Assembly: GCA_022710165.1 (NCBI GenBank)
Contig: JAKLHL010000032.1
Span: 1-11,445, forward strand
Direction of reading: 5' to 3'
Length of the DNA stretch: 11,445 bases
Origin: Bdellovibrionales bacterium
GTDB taxonomy: Bacteria; Bdellovibrionota; JAFGOL01
The notes under the pieces were generated by a model. It made no database searches. It was not told the DNA's origin and was given only the letters and a program-made list of their open reading frames with translations. Numbering within the stretch: the first letter of the stretch is position 1; every line of letters begins with the position of its first letter. The translations under genes and the position numbers were made by a program. Positions 1-8,128 of the stretch are shown here, piece after piece.

Positions 1-735
1 AAAAACCTCAGCTTTTTGGAATTTGCACAAAAGCCCATATTTTGAGGAATCAGAATAATATAAGCATTTATCAAGCATGTTTATCATCTTTTTGTGCGGA
101 TCAGAGAAAAGGTCCTGCTCTTTAACACCGCTAGGGGGCTCTGTGCTCTCATTAAAGTCCTTGGTGAGCAGTGAATATGAAAAAGCCATATAATAAAGTG
201 CTTCCTGTAGTTTCTTCGTTTCTTCATCATCAGGATTGTTTTCCAGTTCTTTCACGGCCCTGCTAAAAAAATCATAGGCCTTGTCAAAGCTATACATCTT
301 AAAATAACAGTTCCCTATGTTTAAAAGCACCTCGAACCTGTTGCTCCTGGACCTGGCCAGCGGTATGGCATCCTTGTAATATCTCAAGGCCCTTGGATAA
401 TCCCCTGTTTTTGAATATGTAACCAAGCCCATTTTATTAAAGACATCAAACCTTCTCTTGTCCCCTGGATCAGAAATATCAATATATGTATTTAGGACTT
501 TCAGGGCTTTCTTTGCGTCGCCTATCTGATAGTAAAGATCACCGAGCATAAAAAGAGCATCTTTAGTCCTGTCGCTTTTTGGTGCCGTTGATATTACTTT
601 CCTCAGACTCTCTACCGCCTTAAGCGTCTCACCCTCGTTCTTGTATCTCACGGCTTCTTTGTAGTACCTTTCTTCCGGCCTTATGAAACCACAAGACACG
701 ACGAACATCAGAGCTAAGCAAACCAACTTATTCAT
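1..735 (-). CDS. TPR-repeat lipoprotein, partial (C-terminus beyond the left edge)
   Basis: I translated this frame by hand; it stays open from an ATG at 735 to the window edge, giving 245 residues without a stop. The N-terminus has a lipoprotein signal: Asn-Lys, a hydrophobic run at residues 4-14, then a lipobox V-V-S-C with the lipidated Cys at 15. Gly follows the Cys, with no Asp inner-membrane retention signal, so an outer-membrane anchor facing the periplasm is plausible. The rest is helical with about four or five TPR-like units (roughly residues 26-58, 63-95, 102-135, 138-172 and one more), such as ALFMLGDLYYQIGDAKKAL. This resembles BamD/YbgF-type scaffolds, but I cannot assign it to BamD. 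Its start overlaps the gyrA stop by 8 bases (ATGAATAA) and no good Shine-Dalgarno lies at normal spacing, so translation is probably coupled to gyrA. Confidence 0.82.
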   Translation of the reverse strand, partial: MNKLVCLALMFVVSCGFIRPEERYYKEAVRYKNEGETLKAVESLRKVISTAPKSDRTKDALFMLGDLYYQIGDAKKALKVLNTYIDISDPGDKRRFDVFNKMGLVTYSKTGDYPRALRYYKDAIPLARSRSNRFEVLLNIGNCYFKMYSFDKAYDFFSRAVKELENNPDDEETKKLQEALYYMAFSYSLLTKDFNESTEPPSGVKEQDLFSDPHKKMINMLDKCLYYSDSSKYGLLCKFQKAEVF

Positions 736-3199
736 TGTCTGGAACAGATACCTCTTGGTCTTGGTTAACAAGTTTGGTCACACCAACTATTTTCTCGCCA
801 GAACTTAAGTTCATTAATCTAACGCCCTGTGTGCTCCTTCCCATTACCCTTATATCCTTAACGTTTGTCCTAATTGTCTGGCCACCATCACTAACAAGCA
901 TAAGGCCATCATCTTCTTTCACTTTAAAGACTGTTACTACCCTGCCGCCTTTTTCTCCGACTTTGCCGGCCATAACACCTTTTCCACCCCTGGACTGTAT
1001 CCTAAATTCCGAGACCTCTGTCCTTTTTCCATATCCGTTCTCGAACACCGTCATGATCGTATAGTCGGGACTCTCTATATTAGAAAGGACGTCAACGCCT
1101 ACGACCTTATCACCGTCGCCAAGGTTAACCCCTCTAACACCTCTGGCGGTCCTGCCAACCCTTGTGACATCAGCTTCGCTAAAACAGATACTCTTACCAT
1201 TACTGGTGCTTATAAGTATATAATCCCCAGAAGATACCATCTGGGCAGTCTCTATAAAATCACCTTCATCAGTATTAACAGCTATTATCCCTCCATTTCT
1301 AGGTCTGGAGAAATTCATCAGAGAGGTCTTTTTTATTATTCCTTTCTCTGAGACCATGATCACGTTCTTTTCTTCCTCAAATTTTGAAACAGGAAGTGTA
1401 GCAACTACCTTCTCGTCGTTATCAAGAGTTAAGAGGTTCGCTATGTGTTTACCCTTAGTACCCCTGCTAGACATAGGTATCTGATATATTTTCAACCAAT
1501 AGCACTTCCCTTTACTTGAGAAACAAAGAAGATAATTGTGGTTTGACGCAACAAAAATGTCAGATACGGCATCGTCCTCTTTTAGGTCCTGGCCCTTCAC
1601 GCCCTTGCCGCCCCTTCTCTGTTCTCTGAAAGACTCAATGCTTATCCTCTTGATGTAGCCAGACGTTGTGGTCATTACCACGACTTCTTCATTTGGTATC
1701 AGGTCCTCTATGTCTATCTCGTCGTCTGAAGCGATTATTTCAGTCCTTCTGGCGTCACCATACTGTTTTTCGATCTCAAGCAGTTCTTCCTTTATAATGT
1801 TCATTATCATCTTGTCGTCGTTAAGTATAAGCTTAAGCTCTGCTATCTTTGCAATAATGTCATTATATTCTGATAATATCTTGTCCCTTTCAAGACCAGT
1901 CAGACGCTGAAGCTTTAGGTCTAATATAGCCTGGGACTGTATGTCTGATAAAGAATACTTCGATATCAGCTGTGCCTTTGCATCGTTCGGTGATGGGGCC
2001 TTTTTTATGGTCGCTATAACATCATCAATGTTCTCTACGGCTATTTTTAAACCAAGCAAGATATGCGCCTTCTCTTCGGCTTTCTTTAAAAGATATCTTG
2101 TCCTTCTTGTTATCACGTCTTTCCTGTAGTCTACAAAAAGGGTCAAATAGTTCTTTAGGTTGAGCACCTTGGGCTGATTGTTATCTATACCCAGCATTAT
2201 TATTCCAAAACTGTCTTCCATCTGTGTAAACTTATAAAGTTGGTTGAGGATCACGTTGCCCTGGAAACCCTTTCTCACTTCAACGACTATTCTCATCCCA
2301 ACCCTGGAAGATTCATCCCTTATATCAGAAATGCCTTCTATTCTTTTCTCTTTAACAAGGTCCGCTATCTTCTCTATAAGTTTTGCTTTATTAACCTGAT
2401 ATGGTATCTCTGTTACTACTATTCTCTCGTTCCCTTTTTTATCTTCCTCTATCTCTGCTCTTGCCTTTATCTTTATTACCCCTCTGCCCGTAGTATAGGC
2501 AGAAACGATCCCCTCCCTGCCACATATCATGCCACACGTAGGAAAGTCTGGGCCTGGTATAAGCTCCATTAATTCAGGGATACTTACCTCTGGATTATCA
2601 ATAACGGCAAGTGCACCTTTTATGACCTCTGATAAATTGTGAGGAGGAACACTCGTGGCCATACCAACAGCAATACCGTTAGAACCGTTTACAAGATAGG
2701 ACGGTATCTTGGATGGCATAAGAACTGGTTCGCTAAGAGTTCCGTCGTAATTAGGTGAAAAATCCACCGTTTCTTTATCAAGATCAGATAAAAATTCTTG
2801 GGATATCTTGGCCAGTCTTATCTCGGTATAACGCATCGCTGCCGGCGAATCTCCGTCGATAGAACCAAAGTTACCCTGACCGTCTACCAGCGTATAACGC
2901 ATTGAAAAATCCTGAGCCAGCCTGACTATCGTGTCATAAACAGCGGTATCGCCGTGAGGGTGATATTTACCTATAACGTCTCCGACCACCCTCGCAGATT
3001 TCTTGTATGGTTTATCATGATAGTTGTTAAGTTCATGCATTGCATAGAGGACCCTTCTGTGTACGGGCTTTAGTCCATCCCTGAAATCAGGAAGCGCCCT
3101 GCCGACGATAACGCTCATGGCGTAATCAAGGTATGCCCCTCTCATTTCCTCTTCAATGCTGACTATATTAAAATTGTGCGTTGGATTTTGGTTCTCCAT
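728..3199 (-). CDS. gyrA: DNA gyrase subunit A
   Basis: This is the breakage-reunion subunit of DNA gyrase, which with GyrB forms the A2B2 enzyme that introduces negative supercoils using ATP. The 823 residues match the family. The N-terminal half is the type IIA cleavage core: KYHPHGDTAVYDT at 78-90 and AAMRYTEIRL at 120-129, whose Tyr124 is the DNA-linking tyrosine (E. coli Tyr122). The C-terminal half is the DNA-wrapping pinwheel, with the canonical GyrA box QRRGGKG at 527-533 and a later degenerate copy, QSRGGKG. That box argues for gyrase rather than topoisomerase IV ParC. The position equivalent to E. coli Ser83 is Thr85 and Asp87 is Asp89; Thr is a common natural residue there. The start has an AGAGG site 7 bases upstream and lies 15 bases after the gyrB stop, so both subunits probably share one message. 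Confidence 0.97.
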   Translation of the reverse strand: MENQNPTHNFNIVSIEEEMRGAYLDYAMSVIVGRALPDFRDGLKPVHRRVLYAMHELNNYHDKPYKKSARVVGDVIGKYHPHGDTAVYDTIVRLAQDFSMRYTLVDGQGNFGSIDGDSPAAMRYTEIRLAKISQEFLSDLDKETVDFSPNYDGTLSEPVLMPSKIPSYLVNGSNGIAVGMATSVPPHNLSEVIKGALAVIDNPEVSIPELMELIPGPDFPTCGMICGREGIVSAYTTGRGVIKIKARAEIEEDKKGNERIVVTEIPYQVNKAKLIEKIADLVKEKRIEGISDIRDESSRVGMRIVVEVRKGFQGNVILNQLYKFTQMEDSFGIIMLGIDNNQPKVLNLKNYLTLFVDYRKDVITRRTRYLLKKAEEKAHILLGLKIAVENIDDVIATIKKAPSPNDAKAQLISKYSLSDIQSQAILDLKLQRLTGLERDKILSEYNDIIAKIAELKLILNDDKMIMNIIKEELLEIEKQYGDARRTEIIASDDEIDIEDLIPNEEVVVMTTTSGYIKRISIESFREQRRGGKGVKGQDLKEDDAVSDIFVASNHNYLLCFSSKGKCYWLKIYQIPMSSRGTKGKHIANLLTLDNDEKVVATLPVSKFEEEKNVIMVSEKGIIKKTSLMNFSRPRNGGIIAVNTDEGDFIETAQMVSSGDYILISTSNGKSICFSEADVTRVGRTARGVRGVNLGDGDKVVGVDVLSNIESPDYTIMTVFENGYGKRTEVSEFRIQSRGGKGVMAGKVGEKGGRVVTVFKVKEDDGLMLVSDGGQTIRTNVKDIRVMGRSTQGVRLMNLSSGEKIVGVTKLVNQDQEVSVPDNE

Positions 3200-3214
3200 A
3201 AAACAACCTCTCGC

Positions 3215-5632
3215 TTAGATATCAAGATTCCTGACTTTGAGCGCATTCTCTTCTATAAAGATCCTTCTGGGCTCTACTACGTCGCCCATAAGGATTGTAA
3301 AAACCCTGTCGGCCTCAAGCGCGTCATCAACGCTCACCTTTAACATAACCCTGTTCTCTGGGTTCATGGTAGTTTCCCAAAGCTGTTCAGGGTTCATTTC
3401 TCCAAGACCTTTGTATCTTTGTATAGAATATCCCTTCTTTCCTTCTTCCATTACAAAATCAACCAGGTCCTCTAAAGAGTCGAACTCTTTCACACCGCTT
3501 TCCACCTCAAGCTTATATGGAAGATCACCCAATTTTTTAAGGTCTCCAGACAAAGAACAAAGCTCTTCATACTCAGTAAGATCATACATGCTCTTGGAAA
3601 TAGTTGTAACGAGTGGCTTTTCTTCGTTCCTTTTTGTCGTACAAATTACCTTGTGCCAATCATGGTCGTCCTGCTCCACCTTGTAATCAAACTCAATTAT
3701 ATATTTGTGCTTCTCAAGAGTGTGTGCTTTTAAGTGTTCAAGGTATTCCGTTATCTTTTCCTTGTCCTTGAGCCATTCTGATGAGTTGCCCCACTTTGTT
3801 ATGGTGTGTCTTATCACGTCTATGTCTCTTCTTTTCCTCGTAAAAGCATTGATTATCTTGTTAAACCTTATCACGTTCTTTATCAGCGATTTAAGGTCAG
3901 TACAATATACACCGCCGTCAGAATGTACCGACTTTATAGAATCGCACGCCGACTCAAAAAGGATGTTGTTGAGCTCTTGCTCGTCCTTAAGATACCAGTG
4001 CTTGTTGCCTTTCTTGACCCTAAACAGTGGTGGCTGGGCAATATATAAATATCCATTGTCTATAAGCTGCCGGCACTGTCTAAAAAAGAACGTCAAAAGC
4101 AGTGTTCTTATGTGCGCACCGTCTACATCTGCGTCGGTCATTATTATTATCTTATGATACCTGAGCTTGGTGATATCAAAATCATCCTCTCCTATTCCTG
4201 CGCCCATTGCAGTTATAAGGTACTTTATCTCGTCTGAACTCAGCATCTTGTCAAATCTTGCTTTTTCTACATTAAGGATCTTGCCTTTAAGAGGGAGAAC
4301 GGCCTGAACCCTTCTGTCTCTTCCCTGTTTTGCCGAGCCACCTGCAGAATCTCCTTCAACTATGAATATCTCACATTCTGCTGGATCTGCAGACTGACAG
4401 TCTGCCATTTTGCCTGGGAGACCAGACATATCAAGTGGGCTTTTCCTTCTTGTAAGCTCCTTGGCTTTTCTTGCGGCTATTCTTGCCCTTGCACCGTCGA
4501 CAGCCTTAGAACATATCGTCTTTGCTATTGATGGATTCTCCTCAAAAAACTGCAGGAGGAACTCGTTTACAATTGTTTCAACAATACCTTTTACCTCTGA
4601 GTTGCCGAGCTTGGTCTTTGTTTGTCCTTCAAATTGAGGTTGCGGGACTTTCACACTTACTATTGCTGCAAGTCCTTCCCTTATGTCTTCGCCCAAAAGA
4701 CTCTCTTTTAGGCCTGACAACATATTGCTTTTCACAGCATACAGGTTCACCGTCCTGGTGAGCGCAGCCTTGAGACCAGAAAGATGGGTCCCACCCTCTA
4801 TGGTGTTTATGTTGTTACAGAAAGAAAAGATATTCTCTTGATACGAGTCGTTCCACTGCATAGAGACCTCAACAATTATTGGGCCTTTCTCTGCAGTAAG
4901 ATATATCGGTGGTTCATGAACGGCTTTTTTGTTCTGATTTATATATTCTACGAAACTGACTATGCCGCCTTCATACTTAAAATTAAGTTCCTTGTCTATT
5001 CTCTCGTCAATCAAAGAGATGCTAAGCCCTCTGTTAAGGAAAGCCATCTCCCTCAGTCTCTTGGATATTATGTCGAGAGAATACTCCAGGACCTCAAAGA
5101 TCTGGGGATCGGGTTTAAATGTTATTTTTGTACCGCTTATCTGGCTTGTGCCAACCTCTGCTAACGGAGCATCAGGCGCTCCTCTTCTATAAACCTGGGA
5201 ATAAAGCTTCCCGTTCCTGCTTATGTCAACTTTAAGGACCTCAGAAAGAGCGTTGACACAACTTAATCCAACGCCGTGCAGACCTCCAGACACCTTATAG
5301 CTTGAAGAGTCAAATTTGCCTCCTGCATGAAGCTTCGTCAAAACGACCTCAGCGGCAGATATCCCCAACTCTTCGTGTATCTCTACTGGTATTCCTCTTC
5401 CGTCGTCTTCAACACTTATGCTGTCGTCTGCGTGTATATAGACCTTTATATTACCGCAGTGTCCGGCGAGGTGTTCATCAACACTGTTGTCCACTATCTC
5501 AAAAACAAGATGGTGTAGGCCCCTCTGTGCAGTGTCACCAATATACATTCCCGGTCTTTTTCTTACAGCCTCTAAACCATCTAGTATTTTTATACTTTTT
5601 GCACTGTAATTCTCTTGAGCATTAGCTGTCAT
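3215..5632 (-). CDS. gyrB: DNA gyrase subunit B
   Basis: This is the ATPase subunit of DNA gyrase, partner of GyrA in the next gene. It has 805 residues, very close to E. coli GyrB (804). Domains in order are: a GHKL ATPase with catalytic Glu45 and Mg-binding Asn49 in FEIVDNS, EDDGRGIP at 75-82, and a GGLHGVG ATP lid; a transducer domain; then TOPRIM with EGDSAGG starting at Glu426 and the metal-binding D500-A-D502-V-D504. The long form carries an extra domain of about 165 residues (roughly 560-725) within the TOPRIM half, as in E. coli-type gyrases. The C-terminal GLGEMNPEQLWETTM motif is intact. The start is well supported: AAGGGAG lies 8 bases upstream, inside the end of recF, and the gene overlaps recF by 11 bases. 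No deviation at known catalytic positions was noticed. Confidence 0.97.
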   Translation of the reverse strand: MTANAQENYSAKSIKILDGLEAVRKRPGMYIGDTAQRGLHHLVFEIVDNSVDEHLAGHCGNIKVYIHADDSISVEDDGRGIPVEIHEELGISAAEVVLTKLHAGGKFDSSSYKVSGGLHGVGLSCVNALSEVLKVDISRNGKLYSQVYRRGAPDAPLAEVGTSQISGTKITFKPDPQIFEVLEYSLDIISKRLREMAFLNRGLSISLIDERIDKELNFKYEGGIVSFVEYINQNKKAVHEPPIYLTAEKGPIIVEVSMQWNDSYQENIFSFCNNINTIEGGTHLSGLKAALTRTVNLYAVKSNMLSGLKESLLGEDIREGLAAIVSVKVPQPQFEGQTKTKLGNSEVKGIVETIVNEFLLQFFEENPSIAKTICSKAVDGARARIAARKAKELTRRKSPLDMSGLPGKMADCQSADPAECEIFIVEGDSAGGSAKQGRDRRVQAVLPLKGKILNVEKARFDKMLSSDEIKYLITAMGAGIGEDDFDITKLRYHKIIIMTDADVDGAHIRTLLLTFFFRQCRQLIDNGYLYIAQPPLFRVKKGNKHWYLKDEQELNNILFESACDSIKSVHSDGGVYCTDLKSLIKNVIRFNKIINAFTRKRRDIDVIRHTITKWGNSSEWLKDKEKITEYLEHLKAHTLEKHKYIIEFDYKVEQDDHDWHKVICTTKRNEEKPLVTTISKSMYDLTEYEELCSLSGDLKKLGDLPYKLEVESGVKEFDSLEDLVDFVMEEGKKGYSIQRYKGLGEMNPEQLWETTMNPENRVMLKVSVDDALEADRVFTILMGDVVEPRRIFIEENALKVRNLDI

Positions 5633-6698
5633 TAAAAACTCTCCCTTCCCTCACTGTGATAAACTGAACACTATCAGAAAATAGACTCTTAAACAAGCTG
5701 TTATCTACCGCTGTAGAGATAATCTGCACTTGTTCTTTTTTAATAATTTCAATTAGTTGTAAGAGCCTTTTTTCGTCTAAAAAAGCGCTGACATCATCGT
5801 ATAAAAATATGGGTTTCTTCTTGCTATAAGACCTGATGAAGCGAAGCTTTGATATCTTAAAAATAAAAGCTATTAGTTTGGCCTGCCCAGTTGAAACCAC
5901 TTTCTTTGCCTCTACACCGTCTAATTGTATCTCTATCCTGTCCCTGTGTGGTCCTGATGTTGTTGATCTCTGATCTTCGTCCGCCCTTGAGTTCTTTATA
6001 AGCTTTTCCAATATTTCCAATTCCTCGATCCCGCCGGTAGGACAATACGCAACATTTACACTGCTGCCATCGTTAAAAAACTTGAGATAGGTCTCGTCAA
6101 GATATGACTGCATCATGCTTACAGCCTCTATCCTTTTTCTTACTATCCGTGAACCGTGTTTGGCCAAGATATTGTTCCATATCCCATAGTCCGACTTTTG
6201 TTTTATTGCTGCATTCCTGTTCTTCAGGGCTTTGTTATAAACAACAAGATCGTCTAAGTGTGAAGGGTCTATCGAATAGACCACCCTGTCTAAGAATCTT
6301 CTTCTTTCTCCATCATCCCCCAAGACCAGTTCATAAGAACTGGGGCTATAAGATATTATCCTAAGCCTCGATATGACATCTTTAATGCTTTTTATCCTGT
6401 TGTCATCTATCAGGTACTTTCTGTCGTTCTTGGTCAAGGAATAGCTTAAATTATATGGCCCAAATTCATCTTTTACGACCGCAGATACGTGGGAACTTTT
6501 CTCGTCGTGCCTTATCCAGTCCCCTATGCCACCGCTCCTAAAAGAACGTACGTTCGCCATAAGATATATGGATTCCAATATATTCGTTTTTCCCTGGGCG
6601 TTCTCGCCATAAAAACACACAAAGGGAGACTTGATCTTTAAGTTCACCCCTTCTATGTTCCTAAAATTCTGGATCTTTAAAGAGCTTAGTTCTGCCAC
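5622..6698 (-). CDS. recF: DNA replication and repair protein RecF
   Basis: RecF is an SMC/ABC-type ATPase that works with RecO and RecR to load RecA onto gapped single-stranded DNA at stalled forks. The 358 residues fit the family. Visible are the N-terminal LKIQNFRNI signature, Walker A GENAQGKT at 31-38, GPHRDRIEI, an ABC signature STGQ at 269-272, and Walker B ending in Asp301-Asp302 (LYDDVSAFLDE). The start is GTG at 6698, 7 bases after the dnaN stop. It is chosen because LKIQNFR must sit near the N-terminus and the only nearby upstream ATG is followed within two codons by TAG. The nearest Shine-Dalgarno-like GAGG lies in the last dnaN codons, about 13 bases upstream, so initiation may depend on dnaN translation. 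The end overlaps gyrB. Confidence 0.95.
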   Translation of the reverse strand: MAELSSLKIQNFRNIEGVNLKIKSPFVCFYGENAQGKTNILESIYLMANVRSFRSGGIGDWIRHDEKSSHVSAVVKDEFGPYNLSYSLTKNDRKYLIDDNRIKSIKDVISRLRIISYSPSSYELVLGDDGERRRFLDRVVYSIDPSHLDDLVVYNKALKNRNAAIKQKSDYGIWNNILAKHGSRIVRKRIEAVSMMQSYLDETYLKFFNDGSSVNVAYCPTGGIEELEILEKLIKNSRADEDQRSTTSGPHRDRIEIQLDGVEAKKVVSTGQAKLIAFIFKISKLRFIRSYSKKKPIFLYDDVSAFLDEKRLLQLIEIIKKEQVQIISTAVDNSLFKSLFSDSVQFITVREGRVFNDS

Positions 6699-6705
6699 AC
6701 CTAGA

Positions 6706-7818
6706 TCATAACCTCATAGGCATAACTACGTATAGGTTATCCTGCTCGTCTTTTTTATCTGGTCTTATAAGGACCGGGCTTAATGGGTCGCCCACTTCGA
6801 ACAAAAGGATGTCGTCCTTGCTTGAAGAAAGGATATCCATCAAATATCTTGAATTGAACCTTATCTCTATCTGGTCCTTAGAATAATCGACCTCTATTTC
6901 TTGCACGGTCTCGCCATTCTCTGGAGATCTTGAGCTAAGCACTAATGAACCGTTGTTAAGCGAAAGCGCAACTGTTTTAGATTTTATGTTCGATACCAGC
7001 GAAACAAAATCAAGGGCTGACAACATGTCATCTTTCTTCACCCTAAAGGTCCTTTCATTCCTGTTAGGTATTACTCTCGTATAATCAGGATAATCCAACT
7101 CCATCTCTTTCACAAAAACAACCGAGTTGTCTGCATACATATAAACATAACCGCCGTCGTACATGAAACTAATGCTGTTAGATGTATCCATTATTTTTCT
7201 CAATTCTGATGCGCCCTTTCTTGGCAACAAGATCCCTTTGGAAACACCCATGTCCTCAAGAGAACATACTGGCTGTTCAGAGACACCGAGTCTGTGACCG
7301 TCTGTAGAAACAGCCCTTAACCATCCCTTATTTGAACCATTGTCCAAATAAACGCTGTTTAGATTGTATTTTGTCTCGTCGGTAGAAGAACAGAATATAA
7401 CTCTATCTAACATGTCCATTAATTTAGTCGTATCAAGAGAAACCGCATTCTTCTTTTCTGGTATGTTCATTTTTGGGAAATCACTGGCTGGTATGGTTGG
7501 TATCTTAGCCTCTGCTTTTGCCCCTGTTATTTTAAGATTATTCTCGTCTGTATCGAACTCAATAATATCTGAATTCATTCTTTTTATCATTTCATAAAGG
7601 TTCCTAGCGTTAGCTGTTGTTTTTCCTTTTTCCACAACATCAGCGTCAAAACTTGTTTGTATCCCGGTTTCCATATTTGTAGCAAGTAGTGATACTTTTC
7701 CGTTCTCAGCTGTTATAAGAGCATTTGAAAGTATCATCATCGTTTGTCTTCTTTCACCGACTCCTTGGATCTTTCCCAACTCCTTTACCAATGTCTCTTT
7801 TTTAGCTGTAAACTTCAT
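6706..7818 (-). CDS. dnaN: DNA polymerase III sliding clamp (beta subunit)
   Basis: The beta clamp is a ring-shaped dimer that encircles DNA and tethers Pol III and many other partners. At 370 residues it is the usual size (E. coli 366). The N-terminal KFTAKKETLVKELGKIQGV and the phrase LLATNMETGIQ are typical of the first clamp domain. The protein ends in MPMRL (residues 366-370), the same C-terminus as the E. coli clamp, where these residues line the client-peptide groove. The start is an ATG at 7818 with a strong GGAGGGG Shine-Dalgarno about 7 bases upstream. It is the first gene after the candidate origin on this strand and is followed by recF after only 7 bases. A dedicated promoter in the gap is likely, but only weak matches are visible, such as TTGATA at 7873-7878 read on the minus strand. 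Confidence 0.97.
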   Translation of the reverse strand: MKFTAKKETLVKELGKIQGVGERRQTMMILSNALITAENGKVSLLATNMETGIQTSFDADVVEKGKTTANARNLYEMIKRMNSDIIEFDTDENNLKITGAKAEAKIPTIPASDFPKMNIPEKKNAVSLDTTKLMDMLDRVIFCSSTDETKYNLNSVYLDNGSNKGWLRAVSTDGHRLGVSEQPVCSLEDMGVSKGILLPRKGASELRKIMDTSNSISFMYDGGYVYMYADNSVVFVKEMELDYPDYTRVIPNRNERTFRVKKDDMLSALDFVSLVSNIKSKTVALSLNNGSLVLSSRSPENGETVQEIEVDYSKDQIEIRFNSRYLMDILSSSKDDILLFEVGDPLSPVLIRPDKKDEQDNLYVVMPMRL

Positions 7819-7910
7819 ATACCCCTCCAGAAAGTTAAATTGCTCTATTTTAATGCCACACTAAATTGCTTTTATCAATTGGTGAAATGACATCTTTTAA
7901 ACCCCGGGCC

Positions 7911-7960
7911 TATATTTAATAGTATTCTTTATTTTAATTATTAAAGTAACTATTGTTATT
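7911..7960. other. AT-rich candidate DNA unwinding element
   Basis: Only 5 of these 50 bases are G or C by hand count, the lowest-GC run I noticed in the window. It lies between the candidate DnaA boxes and dnaN, with a GC-rich island on its dnaN side. A second AT-rich run spans about 7982-8016, between two of the boxes. These are the natural places for strand opening if the gap is oriC. I could not fit clear DnaA-trio repeats to it with confidence. Confidence 0.55.
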
Positions 7961-7974
7961 ATGTGTTGTTCATT

Positions 7975-7983
7975 TGTTGATAA
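7975..7983 (-). promoter_or_regulatory. DnaA-box variant TTATCAACA
   Basis: The minus strand reads TTATCAACA, one base different from the widespread TTATCCACA box. An identical 9-mer lies inverted at 8015-8023, with 31 bases between the two. Its position at the edge of the most AT-rich stretch fits a box from which DnaA would start unwinding. Binding is inferred. Confidence 0.65.
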
Positions 7984-8014
7984 GTATAAAAACTATATAA
8001 AATTAATGGATTTT

Positions 8015-8023
8015 TTATCAACA
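8015..8023 (+). promoter_or_regulatory. DnaA-box variant TTATCAACA
   Basis: The plus strand reads TTATCAACA, identical to the inverted copy at 7975-7983. Two exact copies of the same one-mismatch DnaA box in a 310-base gap next to dnaA make chance unlikely, though I have not calculated a probability. Confidence 0.65.
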
Positions 8024-8029
8024 ATCAGA

Positions 8030-8038
8030 TGTTCATAA
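8030..8038 (-). promoter_or_regulatory. DnaA-box-like TTATGAACA
   Basis: The minus strand reads TTATGAACA. It differs from the two TTATCAACA sites only at the fifth base, which is the variable position in the general TTATNCACA consensus. It shares the A at the sixth base, where the usual box has C, and lies 6 bases from the 8015-8023 copy in the opposite direction. Confidence 0.5.
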
Positions 8039-8059
8039 GGTGACTAACGATTGTTTGTG

Positions 8060-8073
8060 TATCAGAACTGATA
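8060..8073. repeat. Short palindrome in the origin gap
   Basis: TATCAG and CTGATA arms flank a central AA. One arm, read on the minus strand, extends to TTATCAGTT, which shares the TTATCA core of the DnaA-box variants. It could be a weak DnaA site pair or a protein-binding operator. There is no T-run beside it, so it is not a terminator. Confidence 0.35.
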
Positions 8074-8128
8074 AACCAATGATTGAGACTTATAGCAATA
8101 TTTGTTGATTGATATTGATGCCGTTACT

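Larger units (their letters stand above)
7819..8128. other. oriC: Candidate replication origin (oriC) between dnaA and dnaN
   Basis: This 310-base gap has no plausible gene. It contains three copies of a DnaA-box-like 9-mer, TTAT(C/G)AACA (7975-7983 minus, 8015-8023 plus, 8030-8038 minus), and weaker relatives such as TTATCAATT at 7872-7880. Between the boxes and dnaN lies an extremely AT-rich stretch at 7911-7960, bounded by a short GC island (CCCCGGG, about 7902-7908). Boxes near the dnaA end and an AT-rich unwinding zone near dnaN match the layout of dnaA-dnaN origins such as that of Bacillus. G/C strand bias also changes here. The boxes are directly visible; origin function is inferred from them, the gene context and the composition change. 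Confidence 0.75.

Noticed and set aside
2928..2948. Thr85 in GyrA at the quinolone-resistance position equivalent to E. coli Ser83
   Set aside because: Thr is a normal natural residue here in many bacteria, and Asp89 is intact, so it is not evidence of an acquired resistance mutation.
3705..4157. A 150-residue open frame on the plus strand, and several other plus-strand frames under gyrA, gyrB, recF, dnaN and dnaA
   Set aside because: They lie antisense to strongly supported genes, lack ribosome sites and family motifs, and are rich in Ser/Leu/Ile/Phe as expected for antisense shadows of AT-rich genes.
7628..7636. TTTTCCACA, one mismatch from the classical DnaA box
   Set aside because: It is a single copy inside the dnaN coding region, where it encodes part of V-V-E-K, and there is no cluster around it.
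8060..8073. The palindrome downstream of dnaA as a transcription terminator
   Set aside because: The arms are only six bases and AT-rich, with no following T-run on either strand.
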